Shown here piece by piece: positions 45,791 through 53,762 of a DNA stretch of 64,000 bases. A model generated the notes under the pieces. That model did not search any database. It saw only the letters and a list, made by a program, of their open reading frames with translations, and was not told where the DNA came from. How positions within the stretch are numbered: position 1 is the stretch's first letter; every line of letters starts with the position of its first letter. The DNA comes from JAPPHY01 sp034423135 (lineage in GTDB: Bacteria; Chloroflexota; Dehalococcoidia; Lucifugimonadales; UBA2985): NCBI GenBank assembly GCA_034423135.1, contig DAOUJC010000021.1, forward strand, positions 62,001 to 126,000, given 5' to 3'. Made by a program: the position numbers and the translations under genes.

Positions 45791-46711
45791 ATGAGTGAAG
45801 CCCACGACGTGGTGGTCATCGGTGGAGGCGTCACCGGGCTAAGCGCGTGCGTCTACACCCTGCGCAACGGCCTGAGCACCCTGCTCATAGAGGGGACTGG
45901 TCTCGGCGGGCAGATCATCAACGCCGATACCATCGAGAACTTCCCCGGCTTCCCGCAAGGGATAATCGGGCCGGACCTGGTTGCAGCGCTGCAGGAGCAG
46001 ACGCTGGACTTGGGACTTGAGCTGGCACTCGGCCAGGTGACCGGGCTGGACATCGAGTCCAAACCCATAATTGTTCACACGGAGGGCGGCGAGTTTCCGG
46101 CCCGTTCAGTCATCATCGCGACCGGCGGCGAGCGCAACCGGCTTGCCGTGCCGGGCGAAGAGGCGTTCGAGGGGCGCGGCGTGTCCACTTGCGCTACCTG
46201 CGACGGACACTTCTTCGCAGACCAGGACGTGGCAGTTGTCGGCGGCGGAGACACCGCACTTGACGAGGCGCTGTACCTGACGCAGGTCTGCAGCAAGGTC
46301 ACGCTTGTGCACAGGCGGGACCGGCTCACCGCCAGCAGCATCCTCCGGGAACGCGCACTGCAGAACCCCAAGCTGGACGTCCTCTACGGCACGACAGTCG
46401 AATCGATATACGGCGACGAGGCGGTACGCGGCGTGGTGGTACGAGATTCGGACACGGGCCAGGCGCGGGAGCTGCCTCTTGCCGGCGTGTTCGTTTGCGT
46501 TGGCTACCACCCCAACACAGGCCCGTTCCGGGGCACGATCCCCATGGACGACGGAGGCCACATCAAGGTCGACCTCAGTATGGCGACTGAGGTGCCGGGC
46601 GTGTTTGCGGCGGGCGATTGCCGCTGGCACTCGGTGCGCCAGCTCGGCAGCGGCGCAGGCGATGGAATCACCGCCGCCCTATCCGCGCTCGCCTACCTCA
46701 ACGGCTGCTGA
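45791..46711 (+). CDS. trxB: Thioredoxin reductase-like flavoprotein
   Basis: The 306-residue protein has two Rossmann motifs (VVIGGGVTGLSACVYTL, VAVVGGGDTALDEALYL) and the redox pair CATC at about 134-137, the layout of low-molecular-weight thioredoxin reductase. It would pass electrons from NADPH to thioredoxin. The ATG at 45791 has only a weak ribosome site; an in-frame start further upstream exists. It follows katG by 95 bases and fits an oxidative-stress grouping. A hairpin overlaps its end (46699-46728). Confidence 0.9.
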   Translation: MSEAHDVVVIGGGVTGLSACVYTLRNGLSTLLIEGTGLGGQIINADTIENFPGFPQGIIGPDLVAALQEQTLDLGLELALGQVTGLDIESKPIIVHTEGGEFPARSVIIATGGERNRLAVPGEEAFEGRGVSTCATCDGHFFADQDVAVVGGGDTALDEALYLTQVCSKVTLVHRRDRLTASSILRERALQNPKLDVLYGTTVESIYGDEAVRGVVVRDSDTGQARELPLAGVFVCVGYHPNTGPFRGTIPMDDGGHIKVDLSMATEVPGVFAAGDCRWHSVRQLGSGAGDGITAALSALAYLNGC

Positions 46712-46728
46712 GCACGAATCAGCCGTTG
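46699..46728 (+). terminator. Hairpin overlapping the end of trxB
   Basis: CAACGGCTG (46699-46707) pairs perfectly with CAGCCGTTG (46720-46728), the trxB stop lying at its edge. There is no T-run. It separates trxB from the consensus promoter at 46732. Confidence 0.45.
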
Positions 46729-46731
46729 ACC

Positions 46732-46759
46732 TTGACACCAATCGTCCCTCAGCTATAAT
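46732..46759 (+). promoter_or_regulatory. Consensus sigma-70 promoter of the UGSC operon
   Basis: TTGACA (46732-46737) and TATAAT (46754-46759) are both perfect hexamers, 16 bases apart. Transcription would start near 46766, about 45 bases before the first gene. Confidence 0.8.
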
Positions 46760-46809
46760 CAAGCCAGTCCACTCCGGCTTTCTGGAAGTCCTTCCCGAAG
46801 GAGGGTCCG

Positions 46810-47886
46810 GTGACCACAAAGGCGCTTGAATCGGCCCAGTACGAAGTGGATAGCGTCGCGGACGCCATAGAGTTCTACTACGAAAAGGGCTGGACGGACG
46901 GCCTGCCAGTCGTGCCCCCCACCGAGGACAAGGTGCGGGCCTTCCTGGACGCGGCGGGGCTGGAGCCCGATACCGTCATAGGCACCTACTCGACCCGCAA
47001 GCGCGTGGTGACCGCCGAGAAGGTCGCCATCAACTCCGTGATGGCCGGCTGCCTGCCGGAGTACTTCCCCGTGGTGCTCGCCATAATGGAGTCGATACTC
47101 CAACCGCAATTCAACCTCCACGTCCCCAACTCAACCACGGGTGGAGCCGCCCTCGGGTTCATCGTGAACGGCCCGATTCGTGACGAGCTGGGCATGAACT
47201 ACCGCGGCAATGTGCTAGGCCCGGGAAATCGGGCCAACTCCACGATTGGCCGCGCCGTAAGGCTCAGCCAGATCAACGTACTCGGCTCTCTGCCGGGAGC
47301 AGGCACCGAGGATCCCCTCGGACGGCCGGTCTTCGACCGTGCGACCGTCGGTCAGCCCGGCAAGTACGCCGGCTACCACATCGCCGAGAACGAGGACGAC
47401 TACCCGTCGCTGCTGCCCGTGCACGTTGAACGGGGCTTCAGTCGGGAGCAGAGCGTCGTCACGGTGTTCGCCACCAACGGACACGTGCAGCTCTCGGCCC
47501 ACTCGGAGGACTCCGCGCAGAAGATCGCCGACACCGTCGCCCGGCACCTGGTGGGTAGCGGCAGGCTGGTCGCATCCGGAGGTTACTGCGTCCTGCTGAT
47601 TCCACCGGAGAACGCGGGCTACCTGGTCAAGGACGGCTGGTCCAAGGCCGACTTCCGGCAGGCGGTGTTCGAAGGTACGCAGTGCACCGTCGACGCGCTC
47701 CGAGCTCAGGGATGGCCGGCTCGCGGACGCGGCGCAACAGACGACGGCGAGCAGACGATGGCCATCACCGGCAGCCCCGATGACATTCACGTTGCCATCG
47801 CAGGCGGGCCGGCGGGAGGGTTCATCCACTACATGCTGCCCTACGGCGGCTCTGTCATCTCGCGGGAGGTCAGAAGTCAGGCGTGA
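46810..47886 (+). CDS. Conserved-looking partner of the UGSC selenoprotein, function unknown
   Basis: I do not recognise a characterised family in this 358-residue soluble protein. It opens with DAIEFYYEKGWTDGLPVVPP, has Gly-rich stretches (TTGGAALGFIVNGPIRDELG, NVLGPGNRANSTIGRAVRL) and a C-terminal AGGPAGGFIHYMLPYG. It has no signal peptide or membrane helix. The GTG at 46810 follows AGGAGGG at five bases. A perfect promoter lies upstream and the UGA-containing gene follows after 49 bases, so both are probably made together and may act on one substrate. Confidence 0.7.
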   Translation: MTTKALESAQYEVDSVADAIEFYYEKGWTDGLPVVPPTEDKVRAFLDAAGLEPDTVIGTYSTRKRVVTAEKVAINSVMAGCLPEYFPVVLAIMESILQPQFNLHVPNSTTGGAALGFIVNGPIRDELGMNYRGNVLGPGNRANSTIGRAVRLSQINVLGSLPGAGTEDPLGRPVFDRATVGQPGKYAGYHIAENEDDYPSLLPVHVERGFSREQSVVTVFATNGHVQLSAHSEDSAQKIADTVARHLVGSGRLVASGGYCVLLIPPENAGYLVKDGWSKADFRQAVFEGTQCTVDALRAQGWPARGRGATDDGEQTMAITGSPDDIHVAIAGGPAGGFIHYMLPYGGSVISREVRSQA

Positions 47887-47935
47887 GAGCTGCCTGGCGC
47901 GCGGTGCGGAATTGTCCTAGCAAAGGGAGGAGACT

Positions 47936-48475
47936 ATGGTAGTAGCAGAGAGAATGCGGGTTCTCGACCCAACGTCCGACCCAGTCATCGAGGCCGGAAC
48001 AAGGGCGGCGAGGGTGGATACCCTGGACGGAAAGGTGCTGGGGCTCTTCAACAATCAGAAGCTCAACGCTCCTCAGTTGCTCGAGATGGTTGGGGAGGTC
48101 CTCGGCGAAAGGTACAACCTCAAGGGCATTGTGCGGGGGACGTACAGCTCAAGTCATCACCACTCCTGGAGTGAATGGGTAGAGAAGGGGGCGTCGCAGT
48201 GCGACGTCGTCATTATCACCCACGGTGACTGAGGGTCTTGCAGTTCGAGCGGTCTGCTCAACAGTATAGAGATCGAGAAGAACGGCATACCCGCGATGCT
48301 GATTGCCACGGACGCCTTCATCAGCACGTGCAAGGGCATGGCACGCCTCGGAGGCATCCCGGACATGGAGTTCGCCGTCGTGCCTCATCCGGTGGGAAGC
48401 CTCCCACCCGAAGAGCTCATGGAACGGGCCAAGTCAGCCGCTGACCAGTTCGTGAGCATCATTTCCGAAGGCTAA
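47936..48475 (+). CDS. UGSC-family selenoprotein, in-frame UGA at 48230 read as selenocysteine
   Basis: The frame opens at ATG 47936 (AAAGGGAGGAGA upstream), meets TGA at 48230-48232 and then stays open for 80 more codons to TAA at 48473-48475, giving 179 residues. The residues around the TGA read THGD-U-GSCSSSG, the U-G-S-C motif after which the family is named, and the distal part (IPAMLIATDAFISTCKGMARL, MEFAVVPHPVGSLPP) is clearly protein-like. Sec99 and Cys102 form a UxxC redox-type pair. Reading it as two genes or a broken gene is less likely. The function of the family is not established. It needs a SelB/SelC decoding system elsewhere in the genome. Confidence 0.85.
48230..48261 (+). 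promoter_or_regulatory. Candidate bacterial SECIS hairpin
   Basis: Directly after the UGA, TTG-CAG (48238-48243) can pair with CTG-CT-CAA (48254-48261, CT bulged) around a ten-base GC-containing loop. Position and size fit a bacterial SECIS, but the stem is short and was folded by eye. Confidence 0.45.
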
Positions 48476-48518
48476 AGCCGGCGCGCCTTTCGGTAGGCGC
48501 GTCTCGCGTTACAAACTC

Positions 48519-48558
48519 GGCCGGAGTCGACGCCGCGAGTAGGCGTTCGGCTCCGGCC
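48519..48558. terminator. Bidirectional hairpin between the UGSC gene and cobO
   Basis: GGCCGGAG (48519-48526) pairs with CTCCGGCC (48551-48558), with an inner ACGCC/GGCGT stem. A smaller CGCGCC/GGCGCG hairpin sits at 48482-48501. The genes on both sides converge here. No T-run on either strand. Confidence 0.5.
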
Positions 48559-48585
48559 GTTCGCTTGCGTTGAGGGTAAGGGCGA

Positions 48586-49155
48586 CTAGAACTCGATTCC
48601 CCTCTGAGCCTTGATGCCCTTGTCATCGAAGGGGTGCTTTACGAGCCTCATCTCGGTGACAAGGTCAGCGCAGTCGATCAGCTCCTGCGGCGCGTAGCGA
48701 CCCGTAATGATGACGTGCAGCGTGTCCGGGCGCCGCTTCAGCGTGTCCACCACCTCGTCGACGGGCACCCAGCCGTAGTGCATGGCGTATGTGAACTCGT
48801 CCAGGACGATGATGTCCTCCTCGCCCTTCAGGATGGCCTCCCTGCTGCGGCGCCACTGCTCGACCGCGAGCGCAGCCGTGCGGTCCATGTCCTTGGACAG
48901 CCACGTGAAGCCGTCGCCAAGCGACTCGATGGGAATGCCCAGCCTGTCGGCGGCCCGGTGCTCCCCGAACCTGGCCCCCGTATTCTTGATGAACTGGAAG
49001 ACCCTGATGTCGAAGTCGCGGCCCCAGGCGCGGAAGACCACGCCAAGCGCCGCGGTGGTCTTGCCCTTTCCGTCGCCGGTGTTGACGATCACCAGGCCGC
49101 GCGCAACGCGGCGGCCCCGCCTCTCGACCTGCTGCCCGCTAGCTTCCTGGCTCAT
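48586..49155 (-). CDS. cobO: Cob(I)alamin adenosyltransferase CobO/BtuR
   Basis: The enzyme adds the adenosyl group to cobalt of corrinoids, making coenzyme B12. The 189-residue protein has the P-loop GDGKGKTTAALG, RVFQFIKNTGARFGEH and DIIVLDEFTYAMHYGW typical of CobO/BtuR. It overlaps the end of btuD by 17 bases, so it is the last gene of the B12 operon controlled by the riboswitch at 52352-52516. Its presence shows imported cobalamin is converted to the adenosyl form. Confidence 0.95.
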   Translation of the reverse strand: MSQEASGQQVERRGRRVARGLVIVNTGDGKGKTTAALGVVFRAWGRDFDIRVFQFIKNTGARFGEHRAADRLGIPIESLGDGFTWLSKDMDRTAALAVEQWRRSREAILKGEEDIIVLDEFTYAMHYGWVPVDEVVDTLKRRPDTLHVIITGRYAPQELIDCADLVTEMRLVKHPFDDKGIKAQRGIEF

Positions 49156-50020
49156 ACGTCACCTCTCCTGCAAGGCTGCCCACGCCGTTGCGGCGCGTCT
49201 CCACCGGATGTTTGCCCGCCGGCCCGATGACTCCAACCGCCGGCGCGCCAGTGACCGGGTCGCGGTAGACCGCTGCCCGCACGCCGAAGGCCGCCTCCAA
49301 TGTCTCCGGACACAGCACCTCTTCAGGAGCGCCCTCAGCTATGATTCTACCCGACTTCATCAACGCGAGCCGGTCGCAGTAGCGCGCCGCCAGGTTCAGG
49401 TCGTGGATGGCGGCGACCGCTGTCAGGCCATCGTTCACGAGGCTCCGCACCAGCTCCATCGCCTGCAGCTGGTGCAGCACGTCCAGGTTTGACGTCGGCT
49501 CGTCGAGCAGCAGGAATCTCGGCTGCTGGGCCAGGGCACGCGCCACAAACACCCTCTGCCTCTCGCCGCCAGAGAGCGTGTCAAGCGTCCTTTCAGCATA
49601 GCGCTCCGTCTCAGTGAGGCGCATTGCTCTCTCGGCGATGCGACCATCCTCGCGTCCCTCAACCTGGAAGCGGCCCAGATGGGGATACCGCCCCATCATC
49701 ACAAGCTCCATCGACGTGAAGCCGTGCGTGTACGGGGCAATCTGAGGCACAAGAGCCACGCCTGCGGCAACCTCCTGCGACGACAGCGACGCAATGTCCG
49801 CGCCGTCCAGCCGTACCGTGCCCTCGGTCGCGCGGAGGATGCCGGACACTGCCCGCAGCAGGGTAGTCTTGCCCGCGCCGTTGGGGCCGATGACGCCCAC
49901 GAGGCTGCCGTGCCCCACCTCCAGGCACACGTCATTCAGGAGGCGCAGCGCCTCCACCTCGTATGTGACGTGGTCAGCGCCTATGGCCTGGGTGTGCTTG
50001 CCGTATGTCGATTCGTTCAT
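49139..50020 (-). CDS. btuD: ABC transporter ATP-binding protein, BtuD-like
   Basis: The 293-residue ATPase has Walker A GPNGAGKTTLL, the signature LSGGERQRVFVARAL, Walker B FLLLDEPTSNLD and a His switch (AAIHDLNLAARY), as in the FecE/BtuD family of metal-chelate and B12 importers. The ATG at 50020 is taken as start since a GGAG lies upstream and the preceding gene ends at 50028; a longer upstream frame overlaps btuF and looks spurious. A C-terminal extension of about 40 residues is present. Confidence 0.9.
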   Translation of the reverse strand: MNESTYGKHTQAIGADHVTYEVEALRLLNDVCLEVGHGSLVGVIGPNGAGKTTLLRAVSGILRATEGTVRLDGADIASLSSQEVAAGVALVPQIAPYTHGFTSMELVMMGRYPHLGRFQVEGREDGRIAERAMRLTETERYAERTLDTLSGGERQRVFVARALAQQPRFLLLDEPTSNLDVLHQLQAMELVRSLVNDGLTAVAAIHDLNLAARYCDRLALMKSGRIIAEGAPEEVLCPETLEAAFGVRAAVYRDPVTGAPAVGVIGPAGKHPVETRRNGVGSLAGEVTYEPGS

Positions 50021-50027
50021 GTCACTC

Positions 50028-51152
50028 TCACTCCGGCAGGCTGAATGGGACGGCTCCAGCGTCCGGGAACAGGTCCGGCCACAGGATTGCCGCCAGGTGC
50101 TCCACGCCGCGGATGTTCCAGAACGACAGCGTGGTGTATAGCCTGCTTTCCACCACGTGCACCTGCCCGCTCCTGACCGCCGGCACCTCAGCAAGCGCCT
50201 CGCTGCTCATCAGGTACTCCCGGAACTCCTCCGCGCCGAAGGCCACCGGCTGCGGTATGACGATCACATCCGGCGACATGGCAATGATGCCCTCGAGGCT
50301 CGTGGTCTGGTTCCCTGCGATTTCGGCAGCCGCGTTCACACCTCCGGCCGAGGTGATGACGCCGCCCTCCGTGGAGCCGTCACCTGCAACCCACAGCTCG
50401 TCGGCGTAGCGCGTCGCCGCCAGTACGCGCGGCCGCGCCTCCTCAGAGGCCGTCGCCTCTGCCACCGAGTCCAGTCTCGATTGTACCTCTGCTGCAAACT
50501 CGGCGGCACGCTCCACTTCTCCGAAGATGTAGCCCATGAGCAATATGTCGTTGACGCGCGACTCCGCGTCCTGGCGCAGTTCAGTCTGGACTACCGGAAT
50601 GCCCACGCGGGTGAGCGCGTCAACTCCGTCCTCGGAGAACCACGGGCTTGTGACAACGACGTCCGGCTCCAGCGCGATTATGGTCTCCGGCTCTCGCGAG
50701 ATCTCCGCCTTGCCATCCAGGAGACCGGCAACGTTGGAGTAGGTGGCGTCCTTGGAGACGGCTCCCACGCCCACCAGCCTCTCGCCGGGCACCAGCGCCA
50801 GCGTCATCTCGTCGTGGCCGATGGATGCGGTGATGATTCGCAGCGGCTTGGCAGGTATGGTAACGACGCCATTCAGGCCCTCCACATCGCGAGGCCAGCC
50901 CAAGTTCGTCGGGTCGACGATGCCTCGCACACCTTGCAGCGCCAGCTCCCCCGGCGACGATGTCGCCGTGGGTGTGGGCACCGGGGTCGCCGTTGGCGCA
51001 AGCGTGGTCGTGGGCGCTAGTGTGGCCGTGGGTACGGGTGTCGGTGTGGGAACAGGCGTTGGCGTTGGGTCCGCCGTGCACGCAAGCAGCGCCACAACCA
51101 CGAGCGCCAGCGCCGCATGAAGTCGCACCAGGCCTGCAAGTCGTCTCAGCAT
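50028..51152 (-). CDS. btuF: Cobalamin/chelate substrate-binding lipoprotein, BtuF-like
   Basis: The 374-residue protein has a signal with lipobox ALLAC (Cys25) and a Pro/Thr repeat spacer (PTPTPVPTPTPV), then a two-lobe periplasmic-binding fold of the BtuF/FepB class: IIALEPDVVVTSPWF and IAMSPDVIVIPQP near the hinge, with a C-terminal GVEHLAAILWPDLF. It would deliver cobalamin to BtuCD. The lipid anchor suits a Gram-positive-like or monoderm envelope. It is 13 bases after btuC and 7 before btuD. Confidence 0.9.
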   Translation of the reverse strand: MLRRLAGLVRLHAALALVVVALLACTADPTPTPVPTPTPVPTATLAPTTTLAPTATPVPTPTATSSPGELALQGVRGIVDPTNLGWPRDVEGLNGVVTIPAKPLRIITASIGHDEMTLALVPGERLVGVGAVSKDATYSNVAGLLDGKAEISREPETIIALEPDVVVTSPWFSEDGVDALTRVGIPVVQTELRQDAESRVNDILLMGYIFGEVERAAEFAAEVQSRLDSVAEATASEEARPRVLAATRYADELWVAGDGSTEGGVITSAGGVNAAAEIAGNQTTSLEGIIAMSPDVIVIPQPVAFGAEEFREYLMSSEALAEVPAVRSGQVHVVESRLYTTLSFWNIRGVEHLAAILWPDLFPDAGAVPFSLPE

Positions 51153-51165
51153 GTGAGGAACCTCC

Positions 51166-52248
51166 CTATAGCGCGTTGGCCCCGCGCTTGTTCTTGATGA
51201 GCAGAAACACGAAGAACGGCGCGCCGACGAACGCCGTCAGCACGCCCACGCGGAGCTCCGCCGGCTGCATCGCGATGCGAGCCACGGTGTCCGCGAGAAT
51301 GACGAACACAGCGCCTCCAAGCGCGCTCATGGGCACAAGGACTCGGTGGTCGGGGCCCAGCGTCAGGCGCAACAGGTGCGGCGTTACAAGCCCCACAAAC
51401 GCGATTGTGCCGCTCACGGCAACCGCCGCGCCGGTCGCAAGCGCTGCGGCCGCCAGAAGCGCCGGGCGCGCCGCGCCGACGCGCACGCCCATCGACTGGG
51501 CCTCGTCGTCGCCGAGCATCAGCAGGTTCAGGTCGCGGGCCATCAGCGTCATCACGGCCACGCCGCCGAGCACCAGCGGGGCTGCGATTCGCACGTGCTC
51601 CCACGAGCGACCCTCCAGGCCACCCGCAAGCCAGAAGAGCGTCTCTCGCAGCGCCCCGTTCTCAGGCAAAAGGGTGATGATAGCGGAGACCGCCGCGCCC
51701 AGGAATGCGTTGACTGCCACGCCCGCCAGCAGCAGCGTGGCCATGGAGAAGCGACCGCCCACGGCGGCGATGCCGTACACGAGAAACGCCGCCGCAACCG
51801 CGCCGGCGAATGCGAACGCGGGCAGTGCAAGGAAGAAGAGTCCGGTCAAACCCAGCGCTATGGCTAGCACTGCCCCAAGCGCGCCCCCGGCGGACACACC
51901 GATGATGCCGGGATCGGCCATGGGGTTGCGGAACAGGCCCTGCATCGTGGCTCCGGACACGCCCAGCGCCATGCCCACGAGCGCGCCCACTACGATGCGC
52001 GGCAGCCTGATCTGCTCGATGACCAGTTGCTCGGTCCGGTCGAACCCGCCGATGTCCAGGCCAAGCCAGGCCAGAGCGATAGCGGCGACGCGGACGGGTG
52101 GAATCTCGACGGGGCCCATGCTCAGCGATGCAAGGGCCACGCACGCCGACAGCAGCGCGAGGAGCGTGCAGCCCACGCTCAGGCGGGTGGTGACGCCCGC
52201 CCGCCGGTAGCTCCTCAGCGCTCCGACACCAATAGCCCAGGACGACAA
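51166..52248 (-). CDS. btuC: FecCD/BtuC family permease
   Basis: The 360-residue membrane protein has about ten helices and the BtuC motifs RLPRIVVGALVGMALGVSGATMQGLFRNPMADPGIIGVSAGG and GTIAFVGLVTPHLLR (given here in part), so it forms the import channel with BtuD and BtuF. The TTG at 52248 is preferred because GGAGG (minus strand 52257-52253) lies four bases before it. The longer frame beginning at GTG 52272 would start inside the regulatory hairpin. Confidence 0.88.
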   Translation of the reverse strand: MSSWAIGVGALRSYRRAGVTTRLSVGCTLLALLSACVALASLSMGPVEIPPVRVAAIALAWLGLDIGGFDRTEQLVIEQIRLPRIVVGALVGMALGVSGATMQGLFRNPMADPGIIGVSAGGALGAVLAIALGLTGLFFLALPAFAFAGAVAAAFLVYGIAAVGGRFSMATLLLAGVAVNAFLGAAVSAIITLLPENGALRETLFWLAGGLEGRSWEHVRIAAPLVLGGVAVMTLMARDLNLLMLGDDEAQSMGVRVGAARPALLAAAALATGAAVAVSGTIAFVGLVTPHLLRLTLGPDHRVLVPMSALGGAVFVILADTVARIAMQPAELRVGVLTAFVGAPFFVFLLIKNKRGANAL

Positions 52249-52250
52249 AA

Positions 52251-52279
52251 GACCTCCGTCTGCTCTTCGCACGGAGGTC
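52251..52279 (-). promoter_or_regulatory. Expression-platform hairpin that covers the btuC ribosome binding site
   Basis: On the minus strand GACCTCCGT (52279-52271) pairs perfectly with ACGGAGGTC (52259-52251), which contains the btuC Shine-Dalgarno GGAGG. TTTTG follows directly. The element could block translation, end transcription, or both. Confidence 0.75.
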
Positions 52280-52351
52280 TGTACATCGCGCCGACCGGTA
52301 CTGCGCCCGCCGGGACGAGGGACCCTCTCTGATGCGGAGAGCGGTCACCTT

Positions 52352-52516
52352 CCGTTCAGGCAGGTCTCCTGGCTTGCGGGTGGACTTGTACTTGCTCCGG
52401 CCCTTCCCATCGCTGCTGCGACAGTGAACCTCGGCACCGGGTCCCGCTTACAGTGGCGCTACCGCGGCGGCATTTCACCGCCTTCCCTATTCTCCCCTTG
52501 CGGGGCACCTGAACGG
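52352..52516 (-). promoter_or_regulatory. Cobalamin riboswitch
   Basis: The minus strand shows the B12-box elements in order: P1 arm CCCGTTCAGG, GGTGCC, GGGAAGGCGGTGAAATGCC, CGCCACTGTAAGCGGG and GCCAGGAGACCTGCC, closed by the P1 partner CCTGAACGG (nine base pairs, 52352-52360 with 52508-52516). It controls btuC-btuF-btuD-cobO, lowering expression when cobalamin is plentiful. The stretch 52249-52351 is leader; 52517-52622 holds the promoter. Confidence 0.93.
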
Positions 52517-52543
52517 GCAGTGGCTATTTCTAACGCCGCGGGA

Positions 52544-52573
52544 ATACTAGCATCGCCGTGGACGGCGTGTCAA
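52544..52573 (-). promoter_or_regulatory. Promoter of the B12 riboswitch operon
   Basis: On the minus strand a perfect TTGACA (52568-52573) and TAGTAT (52544-52549) are 18 bases apart, placing the start about 20 bases before the riboswitch. Confidence 0.7.
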
Positions 52574-52622
52574 CGCGCGCGGGGATCGCAGCAAATATCG
52601 ATGCCATTGCTGTTCCACTTTC

Positions 52623-53363
52623 CTACTCGCCCCGCCAATGGGACTTAATGAATGGCGAATCCAGCAGTGTTTCCTTGTCAGCGTCCGATAGATAGGTGTC
52701 GGGATAGTGCAACTGCCAGCCATGCCACATAAGGTTGTCTGCGTCGCACTTTTCCAACCCCTCATCACAGCCCGGCGGATGTTCCAAACCAAAGGCGTGT
52801 CCCAACTCGTGAGCGAGGGCACCGGCGACTGCCTCGCGACTTATCTGTGCTTCGCATATTGAGAAAGGTTCCGTACTGACGAGGCCTTTCAGGTCCTCCC
52901 CGTGATGGATTACGACCCCGCTCCCACCCCGTCCCAGCGTTGAGTATTCGCAGTCGTAAGGCACATCGGCGTAAATTGCCCAAACGTACCTGCTGGAGAA
53001 GTGTTCAACGGGAGCGCAGTGTTGGAGATCTCCAATAATCCTCTGCCACCCTTCTGCTTGGGCGTAGTGGTCTCCCGGGCTCTCAAGCTCACAGTGCTGC
53101 AGAACGGGACGGTCGACTACAAAGGAGTAATCACTGAGCTGGCCTGAGTACCACAACTGCACGTTGTAGATGGTGTCTTCTACTGCCTCTGCATACGATG
53201 GGTTGAACTCTCGGTCTGTAGGCGTAGCGTAGATGAAGCGCACCACTGGGTCAGGCGACAGTGTCCGCGCCAGATCGCACCCCAAAATGCACATAACGCA
53301 CGAACCTACGATTAACGCTGCGTAGGAGAGTTTCATGCTGCCGAAAGTTCTGCTAGGGGCCAT
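52623..53363 (-). CDS. Lipoprotein metzincin-type zinc metalloprotease
   Basis: The 246-residue protein has a hydrophobic N-terminus with ILGC lipobox (Cys29) and a zinc site HELGHAFGLEH near residues 182-192, the HExxHxxGxxH form of metzincin proteases. Several cysteines (CELES, CEYST, CEAQ, CDEGLEKCD) could form disulfides outside the cell. Starts at 53363 (MAPS) or 53336 (MKLS) are both possible; the first has a GAGGGGG just upstream. It is a lone gene between the B12 leader and the tautomerase. Substrate unknown. Confidence 0.75.
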   Translation of the reverse strand: MAPSRTFGSMKLSYAALIVGSCVMCILGCDLARTLSPDPVVRFIYATPTDREFNPSYAEAVEDTIYNVQLWYSGQLSDYSFVVDRPVLQHCELESPGDHYAQAEGWQRIIGDLQHCAPVEHFSSRYVWAIYADVPYDCEYSTLGRGGSGVVIHHGEDLKGLVSTEPFSICEAQISREAVAGALAHELGHAFGLEHPPGCDEGLEKCDADNLMWHGWQLHYPDTYLSDADKETLLDSPFIKSHWRGE

Positions 53364-53424
53364 CCCCCTCTTGCCTCTCAACTAAGAGCCCGCGCGTCCC
53401 CAAACGACACGCGTGCGGCAACCG

Positions 53425-53457
53425 GCGCGGCCCGCCGATAGAGGCGGTCGGCCGCGC
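53425..53457. terminator. GC-rich hairpin between tautomerase and metalloprotease
   Basis: GCGCGGCC (53425-53432) pairs perfectly with GGCCGCGC (53450-53457), with an inner CGCC/GGCG stem. It lies about 50 bases after the minus-strand tautomerase stop and could end its transcript; no T-run is seen. Confidence 0.45.
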
Positions 53458-53507
53458 GGAAACGGGCCCTTACCGCGTCGCTAACGTGAAAGCACTAAGC
53501 GCATCCC

Positions 53508-53693
53508 TCACACGTCGGAGGCGAGCACGCCCGATTTGGCCCAGTCCTCCTTCGACACGTCGGTGAAGACGACTATCGTTTCCTCCGGCGTGGTCTTGGC
53601 GATGTTCACCACCGCGTCAGTGATGGCGCGGGCCAGCTCCGACTTCTGCTCGTGCGTCCTACCCGGCCACATCTCAACCCTGACTATCGGCAT
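53508..53693 (-). CDS. 4-oxalocrotonate tautomerase-family protein
   Basis: The 61-residue protein starts MPIVRVEMWPGRTHEQK, with the catalytic proline exposed after Met removal, and has ITDAVVNIAKTTPEETIVVF, the usual tautomerase beta-alpha-beta pattern. Such proteins form hexamers and shift enol/keto bonds; the substrate here is unknown. Length is normal for the family. Confidence 0.88.
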   Translation of the reverse strand: MPIVRVEMWPGRTHEQKSELARAITDAVVNIAKTTPEETIVVFTDVSKEDWAKSGVLASDV

Positions 53694-53762
53694 GTTGCAC
53701 CTCCTCGATTGGCTTGCATTGCGAGGCGACCGCGGCCTGATGGCGCGCCCGCCGCTCCTTTC

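Noticed and set aside
47936..48232. UGSC gene as a pseudogene broken by a stop
   Set aside because: A single TGA at the exact U of a UGSC motif and an intact 80-codon remainder argue for recoding rather than decay.
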